Notes: generated by a model not told the origin, from the sequence alone. A stretch of 64,000 nt of DNA from Victivallaceae bacterium (GCA_016292515.1 JAEDIJ010000004.1:37030-101029), one strand, 5' to 3'; numbered from the stretch's first letter, positions 37,177-46,695 are shown. Program-made: numbers and translations.

Positions 37177-37634
37177 TTTCTCAACGCCCTGCGGATCTCG
37201 CGGTCGCACTCTCTCTTTTTCAGATCTTCGCGCTGGTCGGCATGGGTTTTGCCCTGACAGTAGGCGATCTCGACTTTGACCAGACCATTTTTGAGGTAAA
37301 AGCGAAGCGGAACCACCGTGCCGCCTTTGGTGTCGAGCCACTGGGCGAGTTTGAGGATCTCGCGTTTGTGAAGCAACAAGGCGCGCTCCTGTTTTGCCTG
37401 ATGATTGAAAATGTTGCCGAATTCGTATTGGGCGATATGCACGTTGGCGAGGATCGCGCGGCGGTTTTTGATATAGACGTAACCGTCCTGCAACTGGATC
37501 GCCCGTGCCCGGCAACTTTTGACTTCGGTGCCGGAAAGGTGGATGCCCGCTTCAAAACGGTCAAGTACCGTATAATTGTGAAACGCTTTTTTGTTGCTCG
37601 CGAGCAACGGTTCGCCGGGGTCTTTACGGGGCAT
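37173..37634 (-). CDS. smpB: SsrA-binding protein SmpB
   Basis: SmpB delivers tmRNA to stalled ribosomes. The 153-residue protein has NKKAFHNYTVLDRFEAGIHLSGTEVKS, LLLHKREI and the LYFKNG-like FYLKNGLVKVEIA motif, and a basic C-terminal tail (DREIRRALRK). It lies 3 bp after dnaJ. The tmRNA gene is not in this window as far as I can see. Confidence 0.96.
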   Translation of the reverse strand: MPRKDPGEPLLASNKKAFHNYTVLDRFEAGIHLSGTEVKSCRARAIQLQDGYVYIKNRRAILANVHIAQYEFGNIFNHQAKQERALLLHKREILKLAQWLDTKGGTVVPLRFYLKNGLVKVEIAYCQGKTHADQREDLKKRECDREIRRALRK

Positions 37635-37637
37635 TGC

Positions 37638-38783
37638 TTACTCCTCGCGCAGAAATTTTCCGGCGCGCGTCTGAAATTCCTTTTGCCGCGGCTGATTGGA
37701 CGCCGAGAGCGACGCGTTGAATTGATCGAGCAAAGCCTGTTGCTCCTTGGTGAGCTTGACGGGGCTTTCAATATCGACGCGGACGTGCAAGTCGCCGCGC
37801 TCGCCGCCGCGCAGACTCGGCGCGCCTTTGCCCTTGATGCGCAGAACCGTGCCGCTTTGCGTGCCCGCCGGAATTTTCATTTTGGTTTTGCCGGCGATCG
37901 TCGGCACATCGATCACGCCGCCGTTGACGGCGACGGCAAGCGGCACCGGCACGATGCAGAGCAGATCGTCGCCGGAACGCTCAAAGACGTTGCTCGTTTT
38001 GACGCGGATGAAAACGTAAAGATCGCCGCTCGGCCCGCCGTTTTGTCCCGCGTTGCCTTTGCCGGAAACGCGCAACTGGGAACCGGTCATCACGCCGGGA
38101 CGGATCTGGATCTGAAACGTTTCCCGCAACTGCATACGGCCGTTGCCGTGACACTTTTTGCAGGGTTTTTCGATCACTTTGCCGGTACCGCCGCAGGCGG
38201 AGCAGGGCTGTCTCACGCTGAAAAATCCCTGCGACATCGTGATCGATCCGGTACCGTTGCAGCGATTGCAGCGTTTCTTGCCGGAACCCGCTTCGCAGCC
38301 GGAGCCGTGGCAGTCGGCGCAATCGACGAGATGCGGGATCGTCACCGACTTGGTGGCGCCGTACATCGCATCTTCAAAGTCGATCTCCATATCGTAGCGC
38401 AAGTCATCGCCGGGGACGGGGGCGTTGGGATTGTGGCTCCTGCCGCCGCCGAAAAGATCTTCAAACGAAAATCCTCCGCCGCGGCCGCCGCCGAAAAACT
38501 GGCTGAAAATATCCTGCGCCCGCTGATAATCGGCACCGCCGCCCGCGCCGTGGCTGGCATTGGTGTAGGCTTCGTGACCCAGCTGGTCGTACTGGCGGCG
38601 TTTGGAATCGTCGCTCAACACCTCGTAGGCGAGCGAAATATCCTTGAATTTCTCCTCCGCTTCCTTGTTGCCGGGGTTGCGGTCGGGATGGTATTTCAAA
38701 GCGAGTTTGCGATATGCTTTTTTGATTTCGTCGGCACTGGCACTTTTGCCGATGCCGAGGGTATCGTAATAATCTTTTCCCAT
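37638..38783 (-). CDS. dnaJ: Chaperone protein DnaJ
   Basis: The 381-residue protein has all type I DnaJ parts: J domain with HPD near residue 33, Gly/Phe-rich linker (about 75-125), four CxxCxGxG zinc motifs ([32 protein letters not shown]; about 158-220) and the two-lobed C-terminal substrate domain. DnaJ feeds clients to DnaK with GrpE, which is the gene just upstream. dnaK is not in the window. Confidence 0.97.
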   Translation of the reverse strand: MGKDYYDTLGIGKSASADEIKKAYRKLALKYHPDRNPGNKEAEEKFKDISLAYEVLSDDSKRRQYDQLGHEAYTNASHGAGGGADYQRAQDIFSQFFGGGRGGGFSFEDLFGGGRSHNPNAPVPGDDLRYDMEIDFEDAMYGATKSVTIPHLVDCADCHGSGCEAGSGKKRCNRCNGTGSITMSQGFFSVRQPCSACGGTGKVIEKPCKKCHGNGRMQLRETFQIQIRPGVMTGSQLRVSGKGNAGQNGGPSGDLYVFIRVKTSNVFERSGDDLLCIVPVPLAVAVNGGVIDVPTIAGKTKMKIPAGTQSGTVLRIKGKGAPSLRGGERGDLHVRVDIESPVKLTKEQQALLDQFNASLSASNQPRQKEFQTRAGKFLREE

Positions 38784-38789
38784 AATATG

Positions 38790-39446
38790 CTATTCCTCTT
38801 TTTGGGGATCATTTTCCGCTTGCGGCGCACCGGCGGAAACGACGACGCGCGCGGGGCGCAACAGCCGATTTCCGAGTTTGAAACCGCGATTCCACTCCCG
38901 GATGATCGTACCTTCGGGGATCGTTTCCGACGGCTCTTTTGCCACGGCGTCGTGAAGTTGCGGATCGAACTTCTGATTGACGCTTTCCAGCGGCGTCACC
39001 CCGATTTCCTCAAAGACCTTGAAAAACTGGTCGATGATCATTTTGAGCCCCTGCCGGATCGACTCGATGTTGTCCGACTTGACAGCGGCGTTGTCCGCCA
39101 TCGAGAGATAGTCGAAAACGGTCAGAAACGGCGTCAGCGTGTCGGCGACAGCAAGAGCGCGGGCGTCGGCGATATCCTTGGCGACGCGCTTGCGGTAATT
39201 CTGATACTCCGCCTGCAAATAGAGATATTTCTGGGCGAGTTCGGCGAACTTTTCCTCGGGAGTAAGTTCCTTGACCTCCTCTTTTTTTTCCGGTTCATTG
39301 GCGGTTTCGGGAGCATCTTTTTTCCCTTCTTCCGCCGGTTTTTCCGCCGTATTCTCTGCCGCGGTTTCCGCTGTGTCCTGCGTTGCCGTATCGGCTTCGC
39401 ATTGCGTCCATTCCGCGTTGGACTGCTGTTTTTCTTCTTCTGCCAT
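38790..39446 (-). CDS. grpE: Nucleotide exchange factor GrpE
   Basis: The 218-residue protein has an acidic, low-complexity N terminus (about 1-65), the long dimer coiled coil (LAQKYLYLQAEYQNYRKRVAKDI) and the C-terminal beta domain (LHDAVAKEPSETIPEGTIIREWNRGFKLGNRLLRPARVVVS). It releases ADP from DnaK. First gene of the minus-strand run, with its own promoter; no HrcA CIRCE element is recognised upstream. Confidence 0.96.
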   Translation of the reverse strand: MAEEEKQQSNAEWTQCEADTATQDTAETAAENTAEKPAEEGKKDAPETANEPEKKEEVKELTPEEKFAELAQKYLYLQAEYQNYRKRVAKDIADARALAVADTLTPFLTVFDYLSMADNAAVKSDNIESIRQGLKMIIDQFFKVFEEIGVTPLESVNQKFDPQLHDAVAKEPSETIPEGTIIREWNRGFKLGNRLLRPARVVVSAGAPQAENDPQKEE

Positions 39447-39493
39447 AATTGCCTCCTATATTCAAAACCTGATTATACATTAAGCGGGTACAT

Positions 39494-39522
39494 AATATAC
39501 ACGCTTGCGCGCGCGAAGTCAA
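39494..39522 (-). promoter_or_regulatory. Promoter of grpE-dnaJ operon
   Basis: On the minus strand TTGACT (39517-39522), 17-bp spacer and TATATT (39494-39499). GGAGG lies before the grpE ATG. Confidence 0.75.
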
Positions 39523-39544
39523 CACTTTTTTACAAAAATACCGC

Positions 39545-39573
39545 TTGAAAAAAATCTCTTTTTGCTGTACCTT
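39545..39573 (+). promoter_or_regulatory. Promoter of the PfkB kinase gene
   Basis: TTGAAA (39545-39550), 17-bp spacer and TACCTT (39568-39573), followed by GGAGG before the ATG at 39607. Confidence 0.65.
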
Positions 39574-39606
39574 ATGTACGGAAACCCATTTTTATTGGAG
39601 GTAATT

Positions 39607-40626
39607 ATGAATCGAAACGGTATTGTCGGCGCCGGAAACTGGATCGTCGATCACGTCAAAACCATCGACCGCTGGCCCGGCGAGGGAAATCTCTGCAACA
39701 TTCTGTCGCAGGTCGCGGCACCTGGCGGCGGGCCCGCCAACGTGCTTTTTGATCTGGCGGTGATGGATCCTGAATTGCCGCTCTTTGCGGCGGGACTGAT
39801 CGGCGATGACGAAGATGGCGAATACCTCTTGTCTGAAATCGCAAAACACGGTGTCGATCAACGCTTTATGACCAAAGCGAAATCGGCTTCGACGAGTTTT
39901 ACCGATGCGATGTCGGGGGAGGGAAAACGTACCTTTTTCCACTGCCGCGGCGCCAATGCGCTGCTCGATCGCGAAACGCTCGAAAAAGTCGATGTGCCGG
40001 CAAAATTTTTCTACCTTGGCTATCTCCTTCTCCTGGATGGACTTGACGCGGATGATCCGCAATATGGCACCGTGGCGGCGCATTTGCTTAAAAACTTGCG
40101 CGACAAAGGGTTCCGTAATGTGGTCGATTTTGTTTCCGAAGCTCCGGAAAAATTCCGCAAGATCGTTTTCCCCTCTCTGCCTTATATCGACATTCTGATC
40201 GTCAACGAAGTGGAAGCGTCGGCGTGTTGCGGCATTGATCTTCGCAAGGCGGACGGCACGATGGATTACGCGAAACTCCCCGAAGCGGTCGATTTCCTCT
40301 TTGCCAAAGGCGTCGGCGAAACGGTGGTGATCCACTTCCCCGAAGGCGCGGCGGGCAGAATGCGCGACGGCAAATACGTCTACGCGCCCAGTTGCGCGAT
40401 CAAAAAGAGCGAGATCGTCGGCAGTACCGGCGCGGGCGACGCTTTCTGTGCCGGCGTGATGTACGCACTTCATCAAAATTGGAGTCTTGAAGATGCGCTG
40501 AAACTCGGCGCGGCGTCGAGCAATTTCAATTTGCGACACGCGACGGCGTCGGGCGGCGCGGTGTCGCTTGAAAAGATGCAGGAGTTTTTGAAAACCTGCG
40601 AATTCAATGTCGTGGAAAAAGCGTAG
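39607..40626 (+). CDS. PfkB family carbohydrate kinase
   Basis: The 339-residue ribokinase-fold enzyme has the N-terminal glycine pair APGGGPANV (substrate loop) and the PfkB signature 2 GSTGAGDAFCAGVMYAL with catalytic Asp near residue 280. It probably phosphorylates a sugar or nucleoside; the substrate is not evident. ATG 39607 follows TTGGAGGTAATT and is preferred to upstream in-frame starts. It is monocistronic, between the grpE promoter and repeat A2. Confidence 0.92.
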   Translation: MNRNGIVGAGNWIVDHVKTIDRWPGEGNLCNILSQVAAPGGGPANVLFDLAVMDPELPLFAAGLIGDDEDGEYLLSEIAKHGVDQRFMTKAKSASTSFTDAMSGEGKRTFFHCRGANALLDRETLEKVDVPAKFFYLGYLLLLDGLDADDPQYGTVAAHLLKNLRDKGFRNVVDFVSEAPEKFRKIVFPSLPYIDILIVNEVEASACCGIDLRKADGTMDYAKLPEAVDFLFAKGVGETVVIHFPEGAAGRMRDGKYVYAPSCAIKKSEIVGSTGAGDAFCAGVMYALHQNWSLEDALKLGAASSNFNLRHATASGGAVSLEKMQEFLKTCEFNVVEKA

Positions 40627-40635
40627 GTTTTTTTT

Positions 40636-40875
40636 AGTTTTAAGTTTTAAGTTATAAGTTTTAAGTGCTATGCAGGGAGCTTTTGGCTCCCTGACCCTCC
40701 GACAGCGCCCAAGCATCGCTTGGGCTTAAAAAAGCAAACGGCAGTACGCATTGACCAAACCAATCGCGTACTGCCGTTTTGTATCGCTCTGTAAGCCGAT
40801 GCGAGCATCGGCGCATTCAGGGGTACGGGGGCAAGAGCCCCCGACCAAGCACTTATAACTTAAAACTTATAACTT
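40636..40875 (-). repeat. Intergenic repeat A, copy 2 (inverted)
   Basis: This is the reverse complement of the element at 20242-20525, 240 bp long because it lacks the roughly 31-bp insert. It keeps the same order of hairpins and the AGTTTTA/AGTTATA heptamer ends. It fills the gap between convergent genes (PfkB kinase and lipoprotein). No gene is seen in it. Confidence 0.88.
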
Positions 40876-40877
40876 TT

Positions 40878-41303
40878 TCACTTCGTGAAAAACACCGGCG
40901 CGTTTTTCGGGATCTTATGCGTATTGTCGATCACCGCCGGTTGTTTCGGGTCGATGGAAAGAAACACCAGCCGCTGCTTGGCGTTGAGAAATTCCCCCTG
41001 AATAACGACGGTAGTCGTCCGCGTCGGGAAATTCCAAGTGTATTCGGCGCGCCCCGTCAAGTCGGCAAAATAATTGATCTTGCGTTTCGGCTCCGTGCGG
41101 AGCGCGGATCGATATTCCTGCGGCGTGATGAGGTTGTTTTTGCCTAAATTATGCTTCAACGTCGCGATGGCGATCGCCTGCAATTCTTTGAGTTCGTCAT
41201 CGTAAAGCATCTTGCACAATTTTCCGTTGACGTGAACGGTACTGCGGCAACCGCACAGCAACGCGATCCCCGCAAAGACGGCGGAAAACAAAAATTTTTT
41301 CAT
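40878..41303 (-). CDS. Hypothetical lipoprotein
   Basis: The 141-residue protein has a lipoprotein signal (MKKFLFSAVFAGIALLCGC, lipobox LLCGC) and a short mature domain rich in charged residues, with repeated beta-like segments (YTWNFPTRTTTVVIQGEFL). I do not recognise the family. ATG 41303 lies just after recO and is chosen because it begins the signal peptide. Last gene of the gltX-gatB-recO run; its 3' end meets repeat A2. Confidence 0.75.
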   Translation of the reverse strand: MKKFLFSAVFAGIALLCGCRSTVHVNGKLCKMLYDDELKELQAIAIATLKHNLGKNNLITPQEYRSALRTEPKRKINYFADLTGRAEYTWNFPTRTTTVVIQGEFLNAKQRLVFLSIDPKQPAVIDNTHKIPKNAPVFFTK

Positions 41304-41313
41304 CGTAGACCTT

Positions 41314-41916
41314 TCACCGACTGAGATGTTGGTAATCCAGGAGACTGTTGAACCACAAATTAAGTTGATGCCAGTAGCTGTCCGCACAGCGCGGCAATTC
41401 CGAATTGTCGTCACCCGCCGCGACGAGATTTTCAAGGAATTCCGATTGCTGCGGCGTCGTTCCTTCGGGAAGCAATCCGTTGTCGTAGAGATAAGCGCAC
41501 TTGATGACAACGGCGCATTGCTCCAAAGTCCACGCATTTTCCTCTTTGCCGGAAAGTTGGGACAAAACCGAACGCAGCGAACTGTACGTGTAGAGTTGCG
41601 GCAAATCGCAGGGCAGGTTTTTCAGCAGAAACGCACCGATCTTTTCCGCCATCGCGAAGTTTTTGACGTTGTCGGCGACGCCGGAAAAATCCGTCAGCGT
41701 TTCGATGCGGTCGGCGGTGAAAATCTCCCCTTGTGCGTCATCTTTGAATTCCGCTTCCACCTCCCGGTATTTGTCCGTGACCGGTCCTGCCGCGCTTTCG
41801 GCGCGGTGAAGCATCAGCGAGATCTTGCCGTAATCCGACGAAATGCCCCGCAACACCAATGCCGTTTCGCGGCACGGGTGTTTATCGAGAATGATGACAG
41901 GTGCGCTGACGATCAA
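41314..41916 (-). CDS. recO: DNA repair protein RecO-like
   Basis: The 200-residue protein has the RecO N-terminal OB-fold pattern (VIILDKHPCRETALVLRGISSDYGKISLMLHRA) followed by a helical domain. RecO loads RecA on SSB-coated DNA with RecR. It is about 40 residues shorter than typical RecO and shows no zinc cysteines, so the assignment is moderate. It is separated from gatB by 4 bp. Confidence 0.65.
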   Translation of the reverse strand: MIVSAPVIILDKHPCRETALVLRGISSDYGKISLMLHRAESAAGPVTDKYREVEAEFKDDAQGEIFTADRIETLTDFSGVADNVKNFAMAEKIGAFLLKNLPCDLPQLYTYSSLRSVLSQLSGKEENAWTLEQCAVVIKCAYLYDNGLLPEGTTPQQSEFLENLVAAGDDNSELPRCADSYWHQLNLWFNSLLDYQHLSR

Positions 41917-41920
41917 AGTT

Positions 41921-43360
41921 TCAACCCAACTGTTTTTTCAATTCGGCGATCACCAGTTGCGGATTGGCGCGCCCCTTGCTCAATTTCATCACCTGACCGA
42001 CGAGATATTGCAAAACGCGCTCGTTGCCCGCTTTGTATTCGCCGACCTGTTTGGGGTTGGCGTTGATCGCGTCGGTGACGACGGAAGCGATCGCCGAGGA
42101 GTCGCTGACCTGCGACAAGCCTTTGTCGGCGATGATCTTTTCGGGAGCGTCGCCCGTGGCAAACATTTCCTCGAAAACGCTCTTGCCGATCTTGCCGTTG
42201 ATTTTGCCGTCGGCGATCAGATTGGTCAACTGGGCGAGCGATTCTGGCGTGATCTTGCAGACGTCGAGCGTCGTTTTGGTCTCGCCGAAAAGACGGAGCA
42301 ATTCCGACGAGATCCAGTTGGCGACAAGTTTCGGTTGCTTGGCGAGTTTCGCCGCCGCATCGAAATAGGCGGCGAGCGCGGTGTCGGAAGTCATTACTCC
42401 GGCATCGTACGCGCTCAACTGATAGGATTCCTCAAAGCGTTTGCGCATCGCTTCGGGCAATTCCGGCAGTTCGGCGCGGAGCTTTTCGATCTCCTCGTCG
42501 CTCAATTCAAAGGGCATCAGGTCGGGATCGGGGAAATAGCGGTAATCGTGCGCGGATTCCTTGCTGCGCATCAGGTAACTTTCTCCCGCTTCGTCGTTCC
42601 AGCCGCGGGTCTCCTGACGGATGACGCCACCCTCGTCGAGAATGTGGCTCTGCCGCCAGTACTCGTACTCGATGGCGCGGTGGACGGCGCGGAAACTGTT
42701 GAGGTTTTTCAACTCGATCTTAACGCCGAATTCCTTTTGTCCCTCGGGGCGGAGCGAGATGTTGACGTCGCAGCGCATCTGTCCTTTTTCCATATCGCAG
42801 TCGCTGATCTCGCCGTAGCGCATGATCTCTTTGAGGGCGGTCAGATAGGCGTAGGCTTCATCGGCGGAGCGCAGATCGGGTTCGCCGACGATCTCGATCA
42901 AAGGAACTCCGGAGCGGTTGTAGTCCGCGCCGGTGGCGCCGGAGGCGTGATTGAGTTTCGCCGGGTCTTCCTCCAAATGGATGCGGGTGATACCGAGTTT
43001 CTTTTCGGGGAGGGGAGCACCGGAAAATCCGGTTCCGGAAATCTGCAGAAAACCGTTTTCGCAGAAAGGCAGATCGAACTGGCTGATCTGATAATTTTTT
43101 GCCAGATCCGGATAGAAGTAACTTTTACGGTCGAACTTGCTGTATTTGGCGATGGTGCAGTTGGTCAGCAGTCCCGCCTTGATCGCCTTTCGGACGGCTT
43201 CGCGGTTGGGCACGGGGAGCGTACCGGGATAACCGAGGCAGACCGGGCAGACGAGCGTATTGGGTTCCGCGCCGAACTTGTTGGCGCACGAGCAGAACAT
43301 TTTGCTTTTGGTGCGGACTTGGACGTGGACTTCCAAGCCGATGACCGCTTCGTATTTCAT
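41921..43360 (-). CDS. gatB: Aspartyl/glutamyl-tRNA(Asn/Gln) amidotransferase subunit B
   Basis: The 479-residue protein begins MKYEAVIGLEVHVQ, the GatB signature, and has the zinc cysteines CSCAN...CPVCLGYPG, plus the C-terminal YqeY-like helical tail. GatCAB amidates misacylated Glu-tRNA-Gln or Asp-tRNA-Asn. gatA and gatC are not nearby. Clustering with gltX fits non-discriminating charging. ATG 43360 is used because the family motif starts there; upstream open sequence belongs to the gltX region. Confidence 0.96.
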   Translation of the reverse strand: MKYEAVIGLEVHVQVRTKSKMFCSCANKFGAEPNTLVCPVCLGYPGTLPVPNREAVRKAIKAGLLTNCTIAKYSKFDRKSYFYPDLAKNYQISQFDLPFCENGFLQISGTGFSGAPLPEKKLGITRIHLEEDPAKLNHASGATGADYNRSGVPLIEIVGEPDLRSADEAYAYLTALKEIMRYGEISDCDMEKGQMRCDVNISLRPEGQKEFGVKIELKNLNSFRAVHRAIEYEYWRQSHILDEGGVIRQETRGWNDEAGESYLMRSKESAHDYRYFPDPDLMPFELSDEEIEKLRAELPELPEAMRKRFEESYQLSAYDAGVMTSDTALAAYFDAAAKLAKQPKLVANWISSELLRLFGETKTTLDVCKITPESLAQLTNLIADGKINGKIGKSVFEEMFATGDAPEKIIADKGLSQVSDSSAIASVVTDAINANPKQVGEYKAGNERVLQYLVGQVMKLSKGRANPQLVIAELKKQLG

Positions 43361-43383
43361 TTTGCCGTTTCCTGTGATATGAC

Positions 43384-44832
43384 TTAATTGAGTTTTTTCA
43401 ATGCGAGATCGAGCCGTTTGAGCGACTCCTCCTTGCCGAGGATCTCGGCGATGTCGCCGGCTCCGCCCGGAGTGACCGTCTGTCCGGCGAGAGCGATGCG
43501 GATCGCCCACATCGGCTGACCGAGTTTCACTTCGTGCTTTTGAGCGTAATCTGCGGCGATGTTGTTGACCGCTTCAATGGTGAAGTCGTTCAGCGCGGAA
43601 AGTTGCGGGATCGTTTCCGTCAAAACCGTTTTGGCGACTTCGGCGTTGCACTTGCTTTTTTTGTTGTCAAAAAGTTCGACGCCGTAATCGGGCAATGCGC
43701 GCAGAAACGCGATTTTTTCGGGGATCTCCGTGAGCAGTTCGGTACGCGACTGCAAAAGCGCGGCGATTTTGCTCCACGCATTTTCAAGCGGAGTTCCGGC
43801 GATGCCCGCAAAGGGAAGTGCCGTTTCAATGAATTTTTCCGGAGCGAGAGATTTGATGTATTCGGAATTCATCCAGCGCAACTTGCCGTAGTCGAAAACC
43901 GCGCTCGACTTGTTGAGTCCCGTCACCTGAAATGCTTCGGCGAGTTCCGGCAAGGTAAAGAGTTCGCGGTCGCTCTTGGGCGACCAGCCGAGCAAAGCGA
44001 TGTAGTTGACGATCGCTTCCGGCAGATATCCCTCGGCAACGAGATTTTCAAAACTCACCGAGCCGTGACGCTTGGAAAGTTTGGAAACGTTGCCTTCGGC
44101 GTCGCGTCCCATAATGAGCGGCAGATGCACGTATTGCGGGATCTCCCAGCCGAAAGCGCGGTAAAGCATATTGTATTTCGGCGTCGACGAGAGGTATTCC
44201 GAACCGCGCACGACGTGCGTGATCTGCATCAAATGATCGTCGATGACGTTGGCGAAATTGTAAGTCGGCATCCCGTCGCTTTTGAGGAGGATCTGGTCGT
44301 CGAGGACTTTGTTTGCAATGGTGATCTCGCCGTAAACGCAGTCGGTAAAAGTCGTCGCGCCCTCGCGCGGGACGCGCTGACGGATGACCCACGACGCGCC
44401 GGAAGCGATTTTTGCTTCGACTTCGGCGGCGGAAAGTTCCCCGCAGTGACCGGGGCAACCGCCGGCGTGCGGCGTTTCATCGTCGTCGGAGTCCTCGTGC
44501 TTTTCGCAGAAGCAGTAATAAGCACCGCCGCGCGCGACAAGTTCCTTGGCGTATTTTCCGTAAAGTTCCTTGCGCTCGCTCTGCACATAGGGACCGAAGT
44601 CTCCGCCGACGTCGGGGCCTTCGTCGTGATTGAGCCCGGCGCGTTCAAGCGTTGCGTAGATCACTTCGACGGCGTTGTCGACGTAGCGGGCGCGGTCGGT
44701 ATCCTCGATGCGGAGGATGAAACGGCCGCTCTGGGAGCGGGCGAGCAGCCACGCGTACAGCGCGGTACGCAGATTGCCGACGTGCATAAATCCGGTGGGG
44801 CTCGGTGCGAAACGGGTGCGGACACAATTCAT
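43384..44832 (-). CDS. gltX: Glutamyl-tRNA synthetase
   Basis: The 482-residue class I synthetase has the HIGH-type motif in APSPTGFMHVGN near residue 10-20 and KLSKR (KMSKS-type) near residue 250, with the CxCxxC...CPGHC zinc segment. The discriminating or non-discriminating nature cannot be decided by eye. It is followed by gatB, recO and a lipoprotein gene. Confidence 0.96.
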   Translation of the reverse strand: MNCVRTRFAPSPTGFMHVGNLRTALYAWLLARSQSGRFILRIEDTDRARYVDNAVEVIYATLERAGLNHDEGPDVGGDFGPYVQSERKELYGKYAKELVARGGAYYCFCEKHEDSDDDETPHAGGCPGHCGELSAAEVEAKIASGASWVIRQRVPREGATTFTDCVYGEITIANKVLDDQILLKSDGMPTYNFANVIDDHLMQITHVVRGSEYLSSTPKYNMLYRAFGWEIPQYVHLPLIMGRDAEGNVSKLSKRHGSVSFENLVAEGYLPEAIVNYIALLGWSPKSDRELFTLPELAEAFQVTGLNKSSAVFDYGKLRWMNSEYIKSLAPEKFIETALPFAGIAGTPLENAWSKIAALLQSRTELLTEIPEKIAFLRALPDYGVELFDNKKSKCNAEVAKTVLTETIPQLSALNDFTIEAVNNIAADYAQKHEVKLGQPMWAIRIALAGQTVTPGGAGDIAEILGKEESLKRLDLALKKLN

Positions 44833-44874
44833 AATCAGGATCCTTTATTTGAAATCAAGAAAAACATACCATAT

Positions 44875-44903
44875 AATATAGTATTCAATGCGCTCTTTTG
44901 CAA
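44875..44903 (-). promoter_or_regulatory. Promoter of gltX-gatB-recO
   Basis: On the minus strand TTGCAA (44898-44903), 17-bp spacer and TATATT (44875-44880), a perfect consensus match. The rest of the 44833-45083 gap holds this and the divergent glycosyltransferase promoter only. Confidence 0.85.
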
Positions 44904-45008
44904 TGACGGGGAGACGTCAAAAAACATATTTCCTCATCGATGGCAAATGATTTTGCATATCATCGCCCGGACGGAAGGTGTTTTTTCGGAAAATGCGCGT
45001 CGGAAAAC

Positions 45009-45036
45009 TTGAAAAAATCCGTTTTTGTGCTACATT
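45009..45036 (+). promoter_or_regulatory. Promoter of the family-2 glycosyltransferase
   Basis: TTGAAA (45009-45014), 16-bp spacer and TACATT (45031-45036), with a TG two bases before the -10 box. Confidence 0.65.
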
Positions 45037-45083
45037 ATCTTGAATTCCAAAGCATTAACGTCGTACAGAAAGTGGCAGTTGCG

Positions 45084-46478
45084 ATGAAACATATGAAATT
45101 GAGCGCGGGCATCAAAGCGTTTGTCGCGTTGGTTTTGGTTTGTGCCGCGGCGGTGTGCTTCCTCGGATTCTTTTATGCGAATCCGCTGGACATGATCTAC
45201 AATCAGGTCGATTATACGCTTGCGACGTTCGGCATCTACGCGGCGCTTGCTTCGCTCGTCTACTTTTTGATCGTTTCGCTGGGGGCATTCTGCTACCGCG
45301 CGGTGCCGACGCCGACGGACGACGAATTGCCGACTTGCACCGTGCTGATCCCCGCTTACAATGAGGGCAAACAGGTCGCGGTGACGATCGAAAGCCTTTT
45401 GAAAAGCGATTATCCCGCCGAAAAGTTGCAGATTTTCGCCATTGACGACGGTTCCAAAGACGACACCCGCTACTGGATATGCTACGCGGCGGAAAAATCC
45501 GGCGGCAAGGTCACGCCGATCTTGCTTGACCGCAACGGCGGCAAAAAAACGGCGCTCTACAAGGGAATGAAACTTGCCAAAAGCGAAGTCGTCGTGACGC
45601 TCGACAGCGATTCGATCGTCCAAAGCGATTCGATCCGCAATCTCGTCGCGCCTTTCAAAGATCAGAGCGTCGGCGCCGTCGCCGGCAACATCCGCGTGAT
45701 GAACAGCAACAACATTTTCGGCAAAATGCTCGATGTCTCCTTTGCTTTCACCTTTGATTTCATGCGTTGCGCGCAGAGCAGTTTCGGCGGCACCGTTCTT
45801 TGTACGCCGGGCGCATTGAGCGCATATCGGCTCACGGCATTGTTGCCGGTGATCGACGAGTGGCTCAATCAGGTCTTTATGGGCGCGCCCTCGACGATCG
45901 GCGAAGACCGGGCTCTTTCCAGTCTGATTTTGCTCTCGAATTACCGGGTGCGTTTCCAGCAGAACGCCATCGCCAGCACGACGATCCCGACGACCTATGT
46001 CCGCATCTGCCGGATGTATTTGCGCTGGATCCGCAGCGATATCCGGGAAAATATCCGGATGGCACGTGCGGTTTTGACCGGAAGCATCCGTCATTGGACG
46101 CCGCGGATGCTCGTATTGCAGGCGAATCTTCTCTTTTTGGATCTCAGTATTCTCGCCCCGCTGGTGGCGATCCCCGGTGTGGTATCGTTTGTCATCGTCC
46201 ATCTTTCCGCTTTGCCGATGGTTCTGATGATGGCGATGCTCGCCTCGCTGGGCTGGGCGGTCGTTCCCGCCGTGATTTACGCGGAACGCTATTCGCCCTT
46301 GAAATCGCTGTGGGCTTTCGGGTACTGCCTCTTTTACTTTTTCGGACTTTCCTGGGTGCCGGTCTATTCCATCTTTACGCTTCGCAACGGCAGTTGGATG
46401 ACCCGCGAACTTGCCCAGCAGGGACGTGAAAATCAGGCTTCCGCCAAGATCGGAAGCGTCGGCGTTACCAGAAACTGA
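45084..46478 (+). CDS. Processive family-2 glycosyltransferase, membrane-bound
   Basis: The 464-residue protein has two N-terminal membrane helices, a cytoplasmic GT-A domain and several C-terminal helices, the layout of cellulose/hyaluronan/chitin-like synthases. Motifs are IPAYNEGK, IDDGSKD, the metal-binding DSDS, GEDRALS (general base) and the RMYLRW motif equivalent to QxxRW of processive enzymes. It probably makes a beta-linked exopolysaccharide. ATG 45084 lies 41 bp after the predicted start of transcription; ribosome-binding sequence is poor (GTGGCAG), and ATG 45093 is an alternative. Confidence 0.88.
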   Translation: MKHMKLSAGIKAFVALVLVCAAAVCFLGFFYANPLDMIYNQVDYTLATFGIYAALASLVYFLIVSLGAFCYRAVPTPTDDELPTCTVLIPAYNEGKQVAVTIESLLKSDYPAEKLQIFAIDDGSKDDTRYWICYAAEKSGGKVTPILLDRNGGKKTALYKGMKLAKSEVVVTLDSDSIVQSDSIRNLVAPFKDQSVGAVAGNIRVMNSNNIFGKMLDVSFAFTFDFMRCAQSSFGGTVLCTPGALSAYRLTALLPVIDEWLNQVFMGAPSTIGEDRALSSLILLSNYRVRFQQNAIASTTIPTTYVRICRMYLRWIRSDIRENIRMARAVLTGSIRHWTPRMLVLQANLLFLDLSILAPLVAIPGVVSFVIVHLSALPMVLMMAMLASLGWAVVPAVIYAERYSPLKSLWAFGYCLFYFFGLSWVPVYSIFTLRNGSWMTRELAQQGRENQASAKIGSVGVTRN

Positions 46479-46524
46479 TTTCGCTTTTGCCTATCTGAAA
46501 TGCTCCGCCGAAATCGGGCGGGCG

Positions 46525-46695
46525 GCTTGTCACGGCGAGGCAGTGCAACTGCGTTGTCATCCTCTACGGACTTTTACGGACAAAACCGACATTAACGGAC
46601 GAAACGGACGCATCATCATTACGTGATTTTGTCATTTTCCCATCACGCTGATCGTCCGTTACTGTCCGTTGAAGTCCGTTATCGTCCGTTTCTGC
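46525..46695 (-). repeat. Intergenic repeat C, copy 1
   Basis: Left arm: five ACGGAC-type hexamers (46566, 46576, 46585 as ACCGAC, 46595, 46604) spaced 9-10 bp. Right arm: four GTCCGT hexamers (46654, 46664, 46674, 46684) spaced 10 bp, in inverse orientation. The loop carries CGTGAT/ATCACG. About 40 bp left of the arms are also shared with the inverted copy at 51612-51795. No coding capacity is convincing. Confidence 0.85.

Noticed and set aside
37130-37200. TPP riboswitch before thiM
   Set aside because: thiM overlaps smpB and shows no leader or TPP aptamer sequence.
37155-39548. Long plus-strand open frame opposite smpB, dnaJ and grpE
   Set aside because: Antisense to three well-conserved genes; no recognisable domain.
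46566-46689. Spaced ACGGAC/GTCCGT arrays considered as a CRISPR array
   Set aside because: Units are 6 bp with 3-4 bp spacers and change orientation in the middle; no cas genes are present.
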